Positions 11,260 through 24,407 are shown, counted from the stretch's first letter. The stretch is DNA of 64,000 bases from Penicillium oxalicum (GCF_001723175.1 NC_064654.1:3162001-3226000); one strand, 5' to 3'. Program-made: numbers and translations. The notes: generated by a model from the letters alone, not told the origin.

Positions 11260-14200
11260 AGATAGTGAAAAGCGCATCGCCCTATGGTCCGAACTCCGCA
11301 AAGTCCAGGTTAGGAAACCAAAAAGAAAGAACAATCACCCTTTTTGGTCCATACGTGGATCCATAGGAGGAAAGATTATGAAACATGAGCCTGGAGCACT
11401 GGAAGACCTCGGAACAATAGTCTTTGTGGGTGGCTTTTTAGATTTCCAGAATCCTTCTAGAAGGCTTCTAGCGTCCAGCTCCGCCACGCGGACTTCGCCG
11501 TGCATACAGCCCATACAACATTCCCCTCTGGCGGTCCGAACTCTCGGCCGGCTGTGTCTAATTCAGGATAATTTGCCGGCGACAAAAAGTGTACCGTTCA
11601 TGACATGATGTCAAGCTTTCAAAAAAGACATGGTTCCCACCGTCGGAGAATAACTCTCGTCGGCAGATAGAACCCTTATTCAAAATGGAAAACGGAAAGA
11701 AAAGAAAGGAGTAAAAATTTTCCATCAAGGTCTTTTGATTGAATCTCTCTCTCTCTCGGTGACCGGAGGAGGAGGGGAAAAAATTTTTATGGTTCGAGGC
11801 CGGTTGGTAGCAAACTCGGGACAAAGTTGTGAGGAACAAGTGCAAGCATGGCCGCGATGATTGACACGTATACATCCAGTAACTCGCTCAGGGACGTAAT
11901 GCGTGGGTGTCAATCATCGACTTGATGACGTTTCAATTGCAGGCGAATGGTCTGCCGGATAATGTGGAATTTTGACGTTTGACCATGTATGCACATTGAA
12001 TTAAGTTTCAACTAACGCATATCATCAAAGACCCTAGATGAGCTTCATGTGGAAGAAGCTACACTATATGACATATGGAGCGTCGTGGGGGCCGCATTCA
12101 CACTGGTCAGAGAGATCTTTACACTTTGCAGCGTCTCAAGTCGATGACGTGATGCATTCCGATCGGGTGACTGTCACTTCCGAAATCGAGTCTGTTTGCC
12201 TTGTTTGGATAAAGAAGGGTTTAATACATACATGTGTAATTATGCATGTACAGATCAGCGTAAAGGATCACGGTATGTAAGACTGAGGCTGACCACGTGG
12301 CTGCGAAGGGGGGACTTTGGCCTGCCAAAGTTGCAGCGCAGTCAGGCGGTGTCTCCAATCGCCATGATTTCAGTGGCTGTATCGAACAGAGCACGTATGT
12401 ATCGTATCGGCGGCTCGAGGAGTACGCTGCCTCGTATCGCTCCTTCGCGTTCTCCAATTACCCCCCTCCACGTGAGACAAGACTCTTGGTCTTCAGTATA
12501 TTACCGGTAGAGCCGAACTATGGATGCATGCGATGCATGAAACCTATTCCAGTCAAGTTCAAAACTCTATTACGCTGTGAACTGCCTCTTCCGAGTCCTT
12601 GCGCCCTAGGCTACGAACCATTCTCCGGACCAGCCCCCAGATCAGCTCGGCCTCACCTTGCTTCCCCGGGACAAAGGATCGATAGGAGTCTTGGCTCCAG
12701 ACCCCTGGCTCAATCGGATCGACACTTTGACGCATCATCTGTGAGGATGGGCACATCCATTCTCTCCAGCTAGGGAATGACAGGGTGTCTGAGGTGTAAG
12801 TAGTTGCAGGGGCTAACATCGATCCGAGCTTGGAACGCATCTTCAGCCAAGTGTGCCTGGCTGAGACTATCACCAAGAGTTTGCCTCTAGACCTGGTCCC
12901 CCCCCTCCCCGGGTTTGGGGTTTGGGGCCAAAAGGATGAGGCTCAAGCGCGATGCATGACTCATGAATACGAAGTTGCTCTCTTTTAGGCAAGTTTGACG
13001 CATGGATTCCAATCAGCTTCCCATATTGGAAGGAAAGCTGCGCTCTTCTGTTATTGTTGTGAATGAGCGAGGCTTAGTCAGATTGAACGCGTAAGTTAGG
13101 TTTAAAGTTGCAATCCACACATCCATAGCCAACAAGCAACAGGTTTTTTTTTTTTCAAGCGCAAAAGCAAAGCCCCTATCGGTTCATATCTACGCGTGTG
13201 TTACCGGTCTCCAGATTTTTAAACTCTTGATGCAAAGGTTAGGCGTCCAGGCTGACCACGTGGGAACGACTCCACATGAGGGGCTCGGCATCTCACACAT
13301 GGCCTCTATCACTGCAGCCCTCTCCAGTCGAGACGAGCTGTGAGCCAACGAGCTTGACAGAGCCAGCACATGGCGCCCCACGAATAGGACTCGGTCTGGA
13401 TTCAAGGATCATGCTCGGTACTTTTGAGCTCTTCACGATACCTGTCTGGCTGTTGGCCAGATAACCCTCAACATGGGACAGCCAAGAGTATACCGTATCA
13501 ACAACGAAAACTAAACTTGTGCCCGTGCTCCTGCGCGAGTCTGTATTTCCCTTTTCTTAAAATCGAGCTCCAGCGAGTCTTATCGCCCTACTGTGCATGT
13601 GTGGGTAATTCACGATCCGAGCTATTTTGCCAAGACGCGGCCTGTATCTCTATTGCACCGCCTGGACTGAAAGTGATTTAAGTCTCTAGCCATGTTTTCC
13701 AAGAGACGGCTTTTCTTTGGAATGTGGACGAACAGGAGGAGGTTCACCAAGAGTAGCACACGCTCGGCTTCATGCGGGTCAAAGAAAAGGAAATACTAAG
13801 AGGTTCTTGATGTTTTTTCTGGAACCGGCTGAGGTTTGACCTCAAAGGTCTTTGCGAAATACCGACCTTTCAGGTCGTAATTTGGCAAATTATCCGATGA
13901 TACAGCCCAGCCCGTTACAATTAGGTACTATCCACCCTGTACAGATCACGGTCTTGTCACGAAATGTATGACAATATCCCCCGGAGCCACTGATCTGTCC
14001 GGCCCAGTCCCTTGTGCTTATCAACTTGAATGCTCTTGAGCCCTGGTCTAGGCTGAGAGATCTTCAAAATAAACTCAATCAATGTCTCCATCTGCAAGGT
14101 AAGCTCATATAGATTAGGCTGCGACTAAAATATGTGTATCGATGCGCTCATGGCTCAAGCGCGGACTGGTCAATTCGTCGAATCGAAAATTTGAGATACC

Positions 14201-16916
14201 GTTCGGCTAGTAGTTATTGCTATTGGTCTTTCTTCGTTGGTCTACTTTGCACCATGAAAAATGAGATAAAAAGACATGTACTACTACCTAGAGAGCATGC
14301 TCGTCTTTCATTTTCCAACTCTGCTACCGTATGAATGGCGGCTTCCGCATTGCCTCCAGGTTCATTGCAGTCCAGACTCGACCTGCAGAGTTACCAGGGA
14401 TTTGAAAACCGATGAACAAGGTATGAAACTCGGGTCACTTGGCTTTGAAACACAGTACAATGCACCAGAACTGCCATGCTTTCAATTGCAAACACTTGTG
14501 CCCCAACGCCTCGTATCGCTTGAACAAATCACCGGTCCAACTACGGACTTTCATGAACTGAAAGTGAAACATGAACCAATTCTCCAGGGTTTGAGATTGT
14601 CCCATTCCGGGCATTTGGAAACTTTCTAGATTGGACGATCAAGGGTCTCGAGTCATCTCTTGACGTGAGGAAATATGCCAAATGATGACAATGATCTCTT
14701 GTATATCTGATCAACATCAGGAATCGGGGACCCGAACCCAGGGGTAACCTAAACCGCATCTCAATTCACACCATGATTCATAGAAGAGAAGCAGTATGGA
14801 GCATTCAATTCCAATGGACGTAGTATATTTGACTTTATTTTGAATTGCTCGGTGCATGCGCAGACGGTGCATTCAGTATATCTTAATCCACAGCCATGCC
14901 CCATGAACTTCATCCTACTCTCCCGAAGAACGACTGGATTGTAAAAGACAACTTTTCCAAAGGCAGGTTACAATTAGCACAAGCTTTCTAGTCTTTAGCC
15001 CTACACCTAATCCATGCTTAGTGTCCGGTCGGATTGACAGAAGGGGAAGATCATCCAAATTGATTCACCTCGGAATTAGACGGCTACTGTTCGATGCACG
15101 TCTACACTGCATGCGGTGATCAGGAACAAAGCACGCCTCCCATGTAAATTTAGCACAAGAAAATGCCAAGTACTCGCCGAAGCCGAGACATGTGCCATAG
15201 GCTTGCTAGTCGCAGTTGAGTCTAAAATGGGAGCGCACCCGGTCGCTCAAGGGGTAACCATAGAGGAGATTGACCATCGGAGCATCGTCCATACCGGTGA
15301 CGCACTTCATCTTTAGCGTTTCCCGATCGCGCTTCACTGAATTAGCAACAAAGACGTTCGATTCGAGAATAGGCTCCTTACGATCGGTTCCCTTTTAGGT
15401 CCTGTGATCGAGTTCCTTGTGTATCTTTATTTGTTAGCCTCCAAGTCGCCGACGCCCCGTCTAGTGTACAATTACACAACTCCATTGACTGTGTTTGAGT
15501 CCTTCACGCTGTGCATGTAACAATCTGTCATTGTATCCGATCCCGCCCTCGCGCGGTACTCAGGATTTGGAGTGCCGATCGTGTTCGTATTTGCCCTTGT
15601 AAATGCAAGATTGGGGGGAACCATGCATTTGTTTTTGATTCTACGTCCTTTATCGCGACCATGTGCTTTCAAGCCTAATTAGCGAAACGGCGACGGCCGG
15701 TGGGGAATCGTTCATGCTCTGTTCCAGCGTGCCGTGCCGCTCCGCAATACATAGCAGAATAGATCAGTCCAACAGAGAGAAAAAGGCGGCGCAAAGAAAT
15801 ACATACACACGAAAGCCGTCGACATTCAAATCAAGTAAAGGCATGTGCTCAGAGCTCTTGAACTCGTCCGTCATGACTATTTGACTTGTTTTCGAAGTTG
15901 CTGCTAGCATCCATGATGCTTCGATCGTCGCTCATCAAGCAAGATATGTAGGATGCGATCGGTGGGTACGTCGGAGTCATCTGCCGCTCAGTAAGTCGGC
16001 CGCTGGTGATGTTCGGCAACAGTCGATGAATTGAAGTACAAAAGTGCTCTGTATTGTTATTGCATACAAGTGACAACTTTCTATACAGATGGTCCATGAT
16101 CGTAAAGTGCCTATCTGAGTACAGGCCCAAGCAGGTCAGTAATGAAAACACCAAGCGAGTCGATACTGGAGAAAATCAGACGTGTACTGTATGTACCTGG
16201 TATCTCGAGCAGGGCAACGATTGAAGCCCAGACCAGAAACCATATCCACCAACCCAGGACTAGAATGGGTGACGGGTCGTCAAGATCTGGGGCCTTTGCT
16301 GAACCCCTATCCCCCGTGCGATGTATGCTCGCATGACCATCTTATTGAGTAATGTCTTGAAATCTCTGTAGGTGCCCATGGACCAGACTCTTGGCATTAG
16401 CCTTGTTGAGGGATAATGCCATATGCTGACGCTGACGAGCAAAGTGCTAATGGTTTGATCCCGCTGAGACTGTGAAACAGCCGCCCGATGACTCTACAGT
16501 TCACGACTACAAGGACACCCAATGTCATCACATCAAAGGGCGGCTTACTGAGCTGGTGAGCTGTTTCGGGTACGTTACTTCTTCGGGCCAAAAGGCCTTG
16601 GGCTGGATCACGACCACGACTCAGGTCTCTCGGGGCTTACTTTGCCAAGCATGATCAAATCCGATACGGTGGAGATGGCGCGCTTCTGAATCTGACCTGT
16701 ATGGTGTCACGGGATTTGTAATCGTGTTGTTTCTTCTCCCGAAACAGCAACCAAACGGTGAGACGAAGACACCTCTGGGAGAATTGAGCACTGAGCAGCA
16801 GTGTAGTGCGTCGTGGCGCGAGCAATTCATACGGCAACATTTCTTTGTATCCATCAGACCAATGGCACACAGGCTTGGGAGCTGAGGCAAGCGCTTAGCT
16901 TACGGTCCTCTGTCTC

Positions 16917-16932
16917 CACGTGGGCACACGTG
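16917..16932. promoter_or_regulatory. Paired CACGTG elements
   Basis: Two CACGTG palindromes at 16917-16922 and 16927-16932, only 4 bp apart and so one helical turn from centre to centre. CACGTG is the core recognised by bHLH factors of the Cbf1/Pho4/SREBP type. Function here is inferred from the motif only. Confidence 0.4.
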
Positions 16933-18431
16933 GACCACATGGACTCGCGGAAAGAAGCCTGGAAAGACTGTCGAAGGGTATGTTTGGATCCTCTCCCTCC
17001 ACCGCCATTGGAGGGCAGGAGCCTGTTTCAAGCCCGAAACACTAGTGGCTGTGACAAGCGAGAGAGCAGACCGAAATAGGAAAAGCCTGAATTCATCCAA
17101 GAAAAGAAAAAGCCCATTCAGTGCCTACTGGAACTGAGTGAAAAGAATGGCAGATGGAAGCAAAAAGAGTGGTGGCTGTTCAGACTCCACCCCGATCAGG
17201 ATTTTGGCGAAATGGCCCGCGAAACGTGTCATGTGCTCCTTTTGCGCTCTAACCCCCACCCCACCCTCAGCCTCAGGCTTTCCATTCAGGTTCTTTCGCG
17301 GAGTTAACTCAATCCATGATGATCGGACCGCTATGGTCTTATTGAATGGTAGCCGATAGGGTTTGATCGGTGGCGGTCAAGAGACACCAGACCAGGAAAG
17401 TCACCCGTCTGCTTCTGAGACTGCAAAAATACGAGGTTCAAAACCCACTGAATTCTGATGAAAAAAAGGTTGTCGTCTAAGAGCAACAACAGTCCAAGGG
17501 CAGATGCAATCCAGGGTCTGTAAGAGTTTGGACTCATCATCTTTGAGTGTGACTGGAGCGACTTGAGCCACATTCATTGATCCTCAAGTCTATCAATTCA
17601 TCCTCGGACTAATGCTTATTCTTGGACATTGTGATGGGTCTCTCGGGGAATAGTCATCAAGGTGGAAAGTGGGCGGTGAAGAGAAAGAAAAGAAATTTCC
17701 ACGTGGAGGAGCGTGAGAGTTCGGTTGAACCTCTGCATCCCCAAATCTCCAACAGATAGTGGATCTTTCAGAAACACGCCTGTGTACGGTAAGTGTACAG
17801 TGCCCCAAGGTGGAGAAGGTCGGGCTGTCCCCAAAGAAAAAAAATTATTTGTACAGCATTAAGCGGCCTCACACCCTTGGACCTGGATGTCGAGCCAAAT
17901 GACTAGAGCATTGCAGGCTGATAGACTCTCCAGAGGTATCGTAGTGAGGTGATACCACTGCCATTAATTTGCTGTCACATCATACTGTAGTTGCCTGTAA
18001 TTAACATGGGTGCTGAAAGAGAATAGGATAGGTCATGTCTCCAGGTCAGGTTAGACTGGGTTGGAAGCATGGTGGTGCCTCAATGCGAAGTTGCATGATC
18101 TTCACAGCTGAGGGGATCTTCCCAGCTACCCAAAGGTTGTCCCACGGTGAAACATACAAAATGTGATGCATACTGACTATACTCTTAGGTTCTGCATCGG
18201 TACATCCATCTATAGCATGAACGACTTTGCAATGCTGAAGCTTGAAGGCACACTTTCGAGAAAAGGCTGGATGATAACAGCGTTGGAGTAGACTTTTCTG
18301 CCGCGTTTGACACTGTACATTAAACACAAGTAATACAGCCCTGTATGTATACTGAGTTTATCTTACAGATATGATGGAAAATACGGTAACCCTTGTTATT
18401 CCGAGAATCGCCGTTGATTCCATATACGATA

Positions 18432-18444
18432 CACGTGTCACGTG
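18432..18444. promoter_or_regulatory. Paired CACGTG elements
   Basis: Two CACGTG palindromes at 18432-18437 and 18439-18444, separated by one base. Same bHLH-type core as the pair at 16917; again only motif evidence, about 2.3 kb upstream of the flbA start codon. Confidence 0.4.
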
Positions 18445-20030
18445 TGTGGTACATTGTTCAGACCAAATGCTCGTCCTTACATCAAGGATGCCAGGAGCTC
18501 TAGAACGTTATATACATATTCTTATCCACTCGAGCCCTGGTCCAGCGCATCCTTGGGATATATACTCTCAAAAGGAAAGCAACATTCTGTTCATCATCTC
18601 ATCTCTCTGCCCTCAACAATCTCTCTTGTTGGGTCGGGAACGTTACTGTCAGCCGTCTATTACTGAAGACCTCGCCTGAGACAAGATGAATTTCGAGGTA
18701 ATGAGTTCATTGACTTTGACCAAATCTATGCAGTCCCAGTAAAAGTTTCTTTGGGCTAGCAGTTGCCAAGTACATATTTAGAGTACTCAGTAATGCTACA
18801 CTACGACGAACCCCACAATATCGCTAGGAGGGAGTTCAGGTCGGGAGATGGAAGATTCTATCCGGGAGGCATGCTGATATGTTGAAGGGATAGACAAGTG
18901 CATGGACTAGCAATGTCGAACTAGGGCTGTCGGGATCAGAAGTAGCTATTTTACCCTGTCAAGATCGTCTCGAATCGTCTCTTGTGTGACCTAACAGAAT
19001 GGTGGAAATATCTGACTTCAAAACACGTACTAGTCATCTACTGATTAATTGATAGCCTCATCAGGGTGTCTCTTGAAATATTGTATATGAATGTTGAATG
19101 TGGGCCTCAGGAGCGGCGGTGTTTCAGAGATCACGTCGGACGGGGCTTTTCCTGCAATTCAAGCCCTTGCCTTTCCGCACCATCTGCAGTCCTGCACTGA
19201 CTCCGATCGGACAGGTGACGTGAATGATTAGAGAATATGAGAAGGGCTATGCAATGGTTTGCAGTTGCTTAAGCACACACATATTCAAGGGACTCAGGAA
19301 CGACTCCTCGTTAGTGTACCATGATGACATAGATTAACGACGGGGGTGGAAGAGAAAGTTCACAATCACACGTGCATCACCGCCCTGTATCGGCAAAAAT
19401 ACAGTACGATCAGGGTCGAATCATCGATCATAACTAGTGTAACGAGAACTAACTCCCTGCCTGTGATAAATTACACAAAGACACGAAACCCGCCGATCAC
19501 ACCATGAGGCGATCCTTTCCCTCAACCCACGTTGTTAGGGGTGCAGCGCACCAAACCATTTCCGGCTGGTCTCACGCGTGGTTGGGGGTCTAGGGTGACA
19601 GCCCAAATGGCTGAATCTGCAAATAATTCTTCACAAAGGCGCCCTGGGCCGACCTGTCTGACCTATCACTACATGAAGGCGTGGCGGAATTCTTTACCCT
19701 GCTTGTCATCTCCAATTCTTCGTACCTACTCACTGTAACGTGGTCCCAACTCTACCACGACTCCGTTGCTGAATTAATTTGGAGATTGGACAGTAGGTAT
19801 TCTAGCCTTCCCTCGGTCGACTGCTGAGATAAGTCCCTACCCCTTGCTCCTGCAGTGGGATCGGCATATCAGAGCCAAAAAAGTCATTGGCATTAATGTA
19901 CCTTCAACAAAGGATAAGACAGTTCCAGGAAGAAAAATTACAGTGGCTTCACTGACTTGAGGCTTTCCATCGTATCATCAGATCAGCCTTACTCCGAGAA
20001 TTACCGGTACTGTATATCTCGACTAGGCTA

Positions 20031-20752
20031 ATGGATGGAGTACTCCACTATTTCAATACTTACTACTATACTGGATATGGGTCATCGTAACCAGCCTCCA
20101 TTCCATTTGGGGTGTAATTATGGGTTCTTTTGTCTGATTTTTCTGGTCCATGCTACTTTGTCCAGATTCCCTCGTTTTTTCTTTTTCTATTTTCTTCCCC
20201 CCCCGGCCTCTGTTTTTGTCTATTTTCTTTTTCTTCTTTTTTCTTTTTCTGATTTCCTAGATATTATAATTAATATCCTTCAGTCAATATCCATTCACCA
20301 GATAACTGAATTCCCGAACTTGGTAGATCTCTGTTCACATACGTTCGAGTCCCACATTTACGCTTTTCATAATTGTCCTCACATCACTTCCCTGTGGAGA
20401 TGCTTTTTTTTTTCTTTTTTTTTTTTCTCTTTAATCCCAATTATCTTTTTTCCCCCCTGCCTAGGTTTACCACATTCTATTTCACTTCCCTCGCGCTCTC
20501 TCCACCCTATCCGTTATTCCACAATTTCGCTATTCCGCGATTTTCCAAGATTGCTATTCCCTCAGACAATCCCGATCCGCCCCCCCCTCCCCCCCCTCTC
20601 TCCCTTTCCTTTAGTAGTCACCAGTTACTTGTATCTTCGACCAAGACCGTAAAGACCGTGGGTATCAGGTCTCGTTTGCCTTACCCACTTTTCACGCTCT
20701 CCCCGAAGTCTGGTTCTTTCTGGTTCACCCACCGGCTTGCGAAACCTATTCA
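20031..20752 (+). promoter_or_regulatory. Pyrimidine-rich promoter/leader of flbA with long upstream ORFs
   Basis: About 700 bp immediately before the flbA start with long T and CT tracts (for example 20170-20260 and 20400-20450) and C-rich blocks near 20580. CT-rich blocks of this kind are typical of fungal core promoters and 5' UTRs. Because stop codons are rare in pyrimidine-rich sequence, two long upstream ORFs are open: one from an ATG at 20035 to 20652, and one from an ATG at 20400 to 20771 that overlaps the flbA ATG (20753) in another frame. If the transcript starts upstream of 20400 the second would block normal scanning to flbA. The transcription start is not visible. Confidence 0.5.
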
Positions 20753-23278
20753 ATGCCAGTGTCATCTGTGAACCATTACCGAGAAGAATCTCTTCCTTGC
20801 CCTGATCCTACATTTGTTCCTGACTCTACCAACTCTCTTCCTTTTACAAGTCGCTTTCGCGCATCTCTTTCCAACACCACCACCACCACTAGCACCACCA
20901 CCCCTCTGTCGGCTTCGACCGATTCGCCTGTAAACCCTTCAACCTCCTTCACCGGCTCAGTCGTCGGTTCGATCTCGCGCCGAAATCGTCGCTCGTTTGC
21001 TGCTTTGGCCCAAAAGACCTCCAGCGCCCTAGCCAGCTTATCGACGATATCGACCCTCTCGCAGCCTGCCGCATACAACACTGCTGCCACCTTGCGTTCT
21101 TCAAATTCCTCCAACAGTCTGTCGAAACTCGCTAAGCTGAGCACAACGCCCTTGACCCCACCATTTGAAAGGGACTTGGACGAGCAATTGCCCACCTCGC
21201 GCTCGACTTCGCCCGATCCAACTCTGCACCGACGGCGCTTGACGCTCCAGCGCGTCCCGACTCCCCCGCACGACTTTCGTCCAGTTCCTTCGGGCGCTGC
21301 ACCCGCCGCCATTCCCAAGATGCACCAGACATCGTCAAGGCTGTTGCGCATGACTGAAGATGAGCGCCCATTCACCAAGGTATGTTCCTCAATTCTACGA
21401 GTGTCGTGGAGGTTCTGTGTGGGTGGAAAAAAAAAGAGTGAAAAATTGCCTCAATCTCCAGAGACAAGTGCGCTGGCAAGCTTCTTGAATCTACATCTAT
21501 GAGATTGCACGGTGGGGGGGGGATCTCAGAACTTCTCCCAAATTTTCAAAAAACAAAAAAAACCAAGTCAAGAAATAAGCTCAATCGCTAACGGCCGGGT
21601 TTGCGTCTGCTTCAATAGGATTTCATGGACTTGTTCTCCACGTTGATGGTCAGCTTAAAGTTGGACTCTCATCGGGTCCGCTTCACCAGATATGACCACA
21701 CCTTCACCTCGGAAGAGGCGATCAACAACTTGGGATCCCTGAAATTCTCCCAGTCCAACCGCATGCCCGATCCGAAGGACCCGTCGCGCATTGTGACCAC
21801 CACGACTACGACCACTTTCTCCATGGCCAAAGAGATGGCCCGCTCCGTCTGCCAGCGATTTGTGGATGCTCGGTTCATCGAGGCGGTCGACGGCAAGGCC
21901 ATGCCCATCTTCCCATTGAAGGGCGCGCTCTTTCAGCTCACTCCCAAGGGTATCAATATCCTGCAACGGTTTTGTCAACGCAACGGAATCACTGCTCGCC
22001 ATGTGATGGATGTGCTGGAGTCGCCGCGCAACACTATGCAATTGGTCAATCTGGAGCGTGACACCGAAACCGACAAACTGTCCCACGATCGCGCCACAAT
22101 TGAAGTGATATTCCGCCGATTCGCCGGACAGGATGGCCCAAACATTAAGAGCAGCATCTCCACGTCAGACTCCGATTCTCTCAGCGACTACTCAAACGGT
22201 ATCATTGGCGTGAAGATGGCCCGGGAGCGTAAGCTGCAGGATGGCAAGATCTACGCCAACACATTCACCGGGAAAGGAGCGGTCGACTGGTTAATGGATT
22301 GTTCGACCACCATCGAGCGCCGCGAGACCTGTCTGATCGCGGAGCTGTTCCTCAAGTATGGCCTGATTACGATGATCCAGGATGACAAGTCCTTCCCCGA
22401 CTCCAATGCGCTATTCCAGCCGTCCAAGTACGCAATCTACTGCATCACCGAGCGCGGACAACGCGTGTGTGGCTGGCTCGCTCGTGACAAACCCCGTGAC
22501 ATGGCTGCTGCTTACGACAGCCGCGGCATGCCCAAAGACTCAAATAACGCTCGTCTGACCCACATTCTGCAAGACCCCGCCCTTCGCTTGCTTTTCCGCG
22601 AGTTTTTGCGCTACTCTCTCTGCGAAGAAAACCTGTCCTTCTACCTCGACGTTTCGGAATTCACTTCCAACTACCACAAGGCCGAGAAAGTGGGCACTTT
22701 CAACAAGGCCGACGCCGTTCGGGAAACCCTTGCTGCCGCGTATGGTGAGGCTTCCCTCTCTCGTCTGCAACGAATTATTTTTTTATCTTGTCAATCGTAA
22801 TGCTAATTGTTGACGTTTACCATCATTTAGGCTTGTACAATGCCTTCCTGGCCCCGGGCTCACCATGTGAGCTCAACATCGACCATGCTCTCCGCAACAG
22901 TCTGGCCAGTCGCATGACCAAGGCGGTTGGAGATGACGAGTCTATGTTCAAAAGTCTGCAGGAGGTCGTGCACCTGTTTGAGCTCGCTCAGACCTCCGTC
23001 TTCAAACTGATGTCGAGTGTAAGTTCTTTGTTCCGCTGCCGACTTTCGAGGGAGTCCAATCTCCTGTCCAAAGAAATTGACTTGTGTCTGTTTTTTTTTT
23101 TCCCTTGGTTACTGACACCCCGCTCGAAAAGGATTCCGTCCCCAAATTCCTCCGCGACCCCAAGTATTCGGTTGTTCTGCAGGAACACGATGTCGACATT
23201 TTCGGCGGTTCTCGATCCTACTCTCCAACGCCCGGTGTTCCTGAACGGAGCATGAGCCGGTCTGCTCGGTCATCATAG
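20753..23278 (+). CDS. flbA: FlbA-type regulator of G-protein signalling (DEP-DEP-RGS)
   Basis: RGS protein of the FlbA/Sst2 family, a GTPase-accelerating protein that in Aspergillus shuts off the FadA G-alpha signal and so ends vegetative growth and allows conidiation. Four exons: 20753-21379, 21619-22744, 22831-23018 and 23132-23278, all with GT-AG junctions that keep frame; 695 residues (A. nidulans FlbA is of similar length). Residues 1-205 are Ser/Thr-rich and low complexity. Exon 2 opens with DFMDLFSTLMVSLKLD and carries the fungal-type first DEP domain (~210-310) and the second DEP domain (~400-500, with YANTFTGKGAVDWLMD). The RGS domain starts near 522 (LTHILQDPALRLLFREFL, then SLCEENLSFYLDV) and ends near 665. 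It stands at the edge of an unusually large non-coding region, which suggests elaborate upstream control. Confidence 0.93.
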
Positions 23279-24099
23279 TCCCCGCGAAAGACCATTGACA
23301 TCTTCACATGACTTACGATCAGCGGCTCTGGCTTCTCTTCCTTGTCGCGACTTAAACGCCCCCATCCTTTCCATGAATCCCGCAGGCACCCACGCAATCA
23401 TTCCGACTTGGGGGATTTGAACAAGGCGAAAATCTTAGTTTCGCGGATGCGTGTCCGACCAAGCGCGGTCTCATTGTTTCCGCTTCCTGTGTGACTGCAA
23501 CACGGGATTCCCACCACAGCCCCGGGGGGCCCTGAGCACTTGGTGATTGCCACCGATTGAAGATGCTGATTGCATGGCAAGAACACATCAAGTCCTGGGC
23601 TGAAGATCTTGGTCTCGATAGGCCTTGAGGTGTCAAGTCACGCATGATGATTTATTTCCGAGCAAGGGCAAGCGCATCGACCACTCGTTCCTCGCGGTCC
23701 GACCTACAAAAAGCCATTTTTCACATCGTTGCCCCATTGCCTACTTTTGCGTTTTCCACTCGGGGAATGCAGCTCTCGGGCACCTGCATGTGCGCCTGCG
23801 CATGCATTTGCATCTGCATCTGTGTCCTTCATTTGCGTCTGCATATCGTACCATGCATTTTCCATTTCTCGGGCGGCTTCCCTCACTTGAATAATCCTGT
23901 CTAATTTTGCCCCCTCGACACGTATCTCCTTTTTTTCCCTTCCTTTTTACATCATCAGACGAAAGACGTTACGATCAATCTATGCCTTATGTCCTATAGA
24001 GAAGGCTGGGATTTCCTCTTTTATTCTTCGTTTGGGCTCTCTTTGTAATCTCTTGCATAACGTCTCTACTTTGCTTGTTGCTTGTCTATTACCGTGTCT

Positions 24100-24118
24100 C
24101 CCCCCCCCCCCCCCCCCC
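24100..24118. repeat. Poly-C run of 19
   Basis: The longest perfect C run in the window, in the flbA 3' flank. Homopolymer length is likely to be uncertain in the assembly. Confidence 0.9.
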
Positions 24119-24407
24119 GACTTCCCTTCTTTTCCCCCTCATCTGTTGTTCGTCCTGTTCTTGTGTCACATTGCTATTGCTATGCAATTCTTGCATAGAT
24201 CAACCCCATCTTGTGGTGCAGCGCCATGAGCTAGTCGTCAAACGCTTATGGGGTAGGGGAAATCCCCTGTTTGCTTGGTGGTCGTATCTTTTCTTGAAAC
24301 TGCTCCCCCTCCTCTTCCCCAAGGTCGACTCTATGCTGCCCAATCATCAGAAACGGCGTTTTGCATTGCATCATGCATGTTACCTTGCCCTGAAACCCCG
24401 AAACCGC

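Larger units (their letters stand above)
4978..20030. other. Gene-poor 15-kb region upstream of flbA
   Basis: More than 15 kb in which I recognise no protein domain, tRNA, rRNA or transposon. Open frames are short (under ~200 codons), overlap on both strands, and show none of the codon periodicity or motif content of the genes on either side. Base composition is not AT-rich, so it does not look like a RIP-degraded repeat island. Notable content: about eleven CACGTG hexamers (5235, 9825, 12294, 12469, 13257, 16917, 16927, 17700, 18432, 18439, 19369), a repeated GCTGACCACGTGG 13-mer (12289 and 13251), and long C or G runs (around 6812, 10046, 10240, 11237). The large size next to a developmental regulator suggests distal regulatory DNA or unannotated non-coding transcripts, but that is inference. 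Confidence 0.6.

Noticed and set aside
4978..20752. RIP-degraded transposon island
   Set aside because: Base composition is not AT-rich and no transposase, reverse transcriptase or terminal-repeat remains were seen by eye; a dot plot would be needed to exclude diverged repeats.
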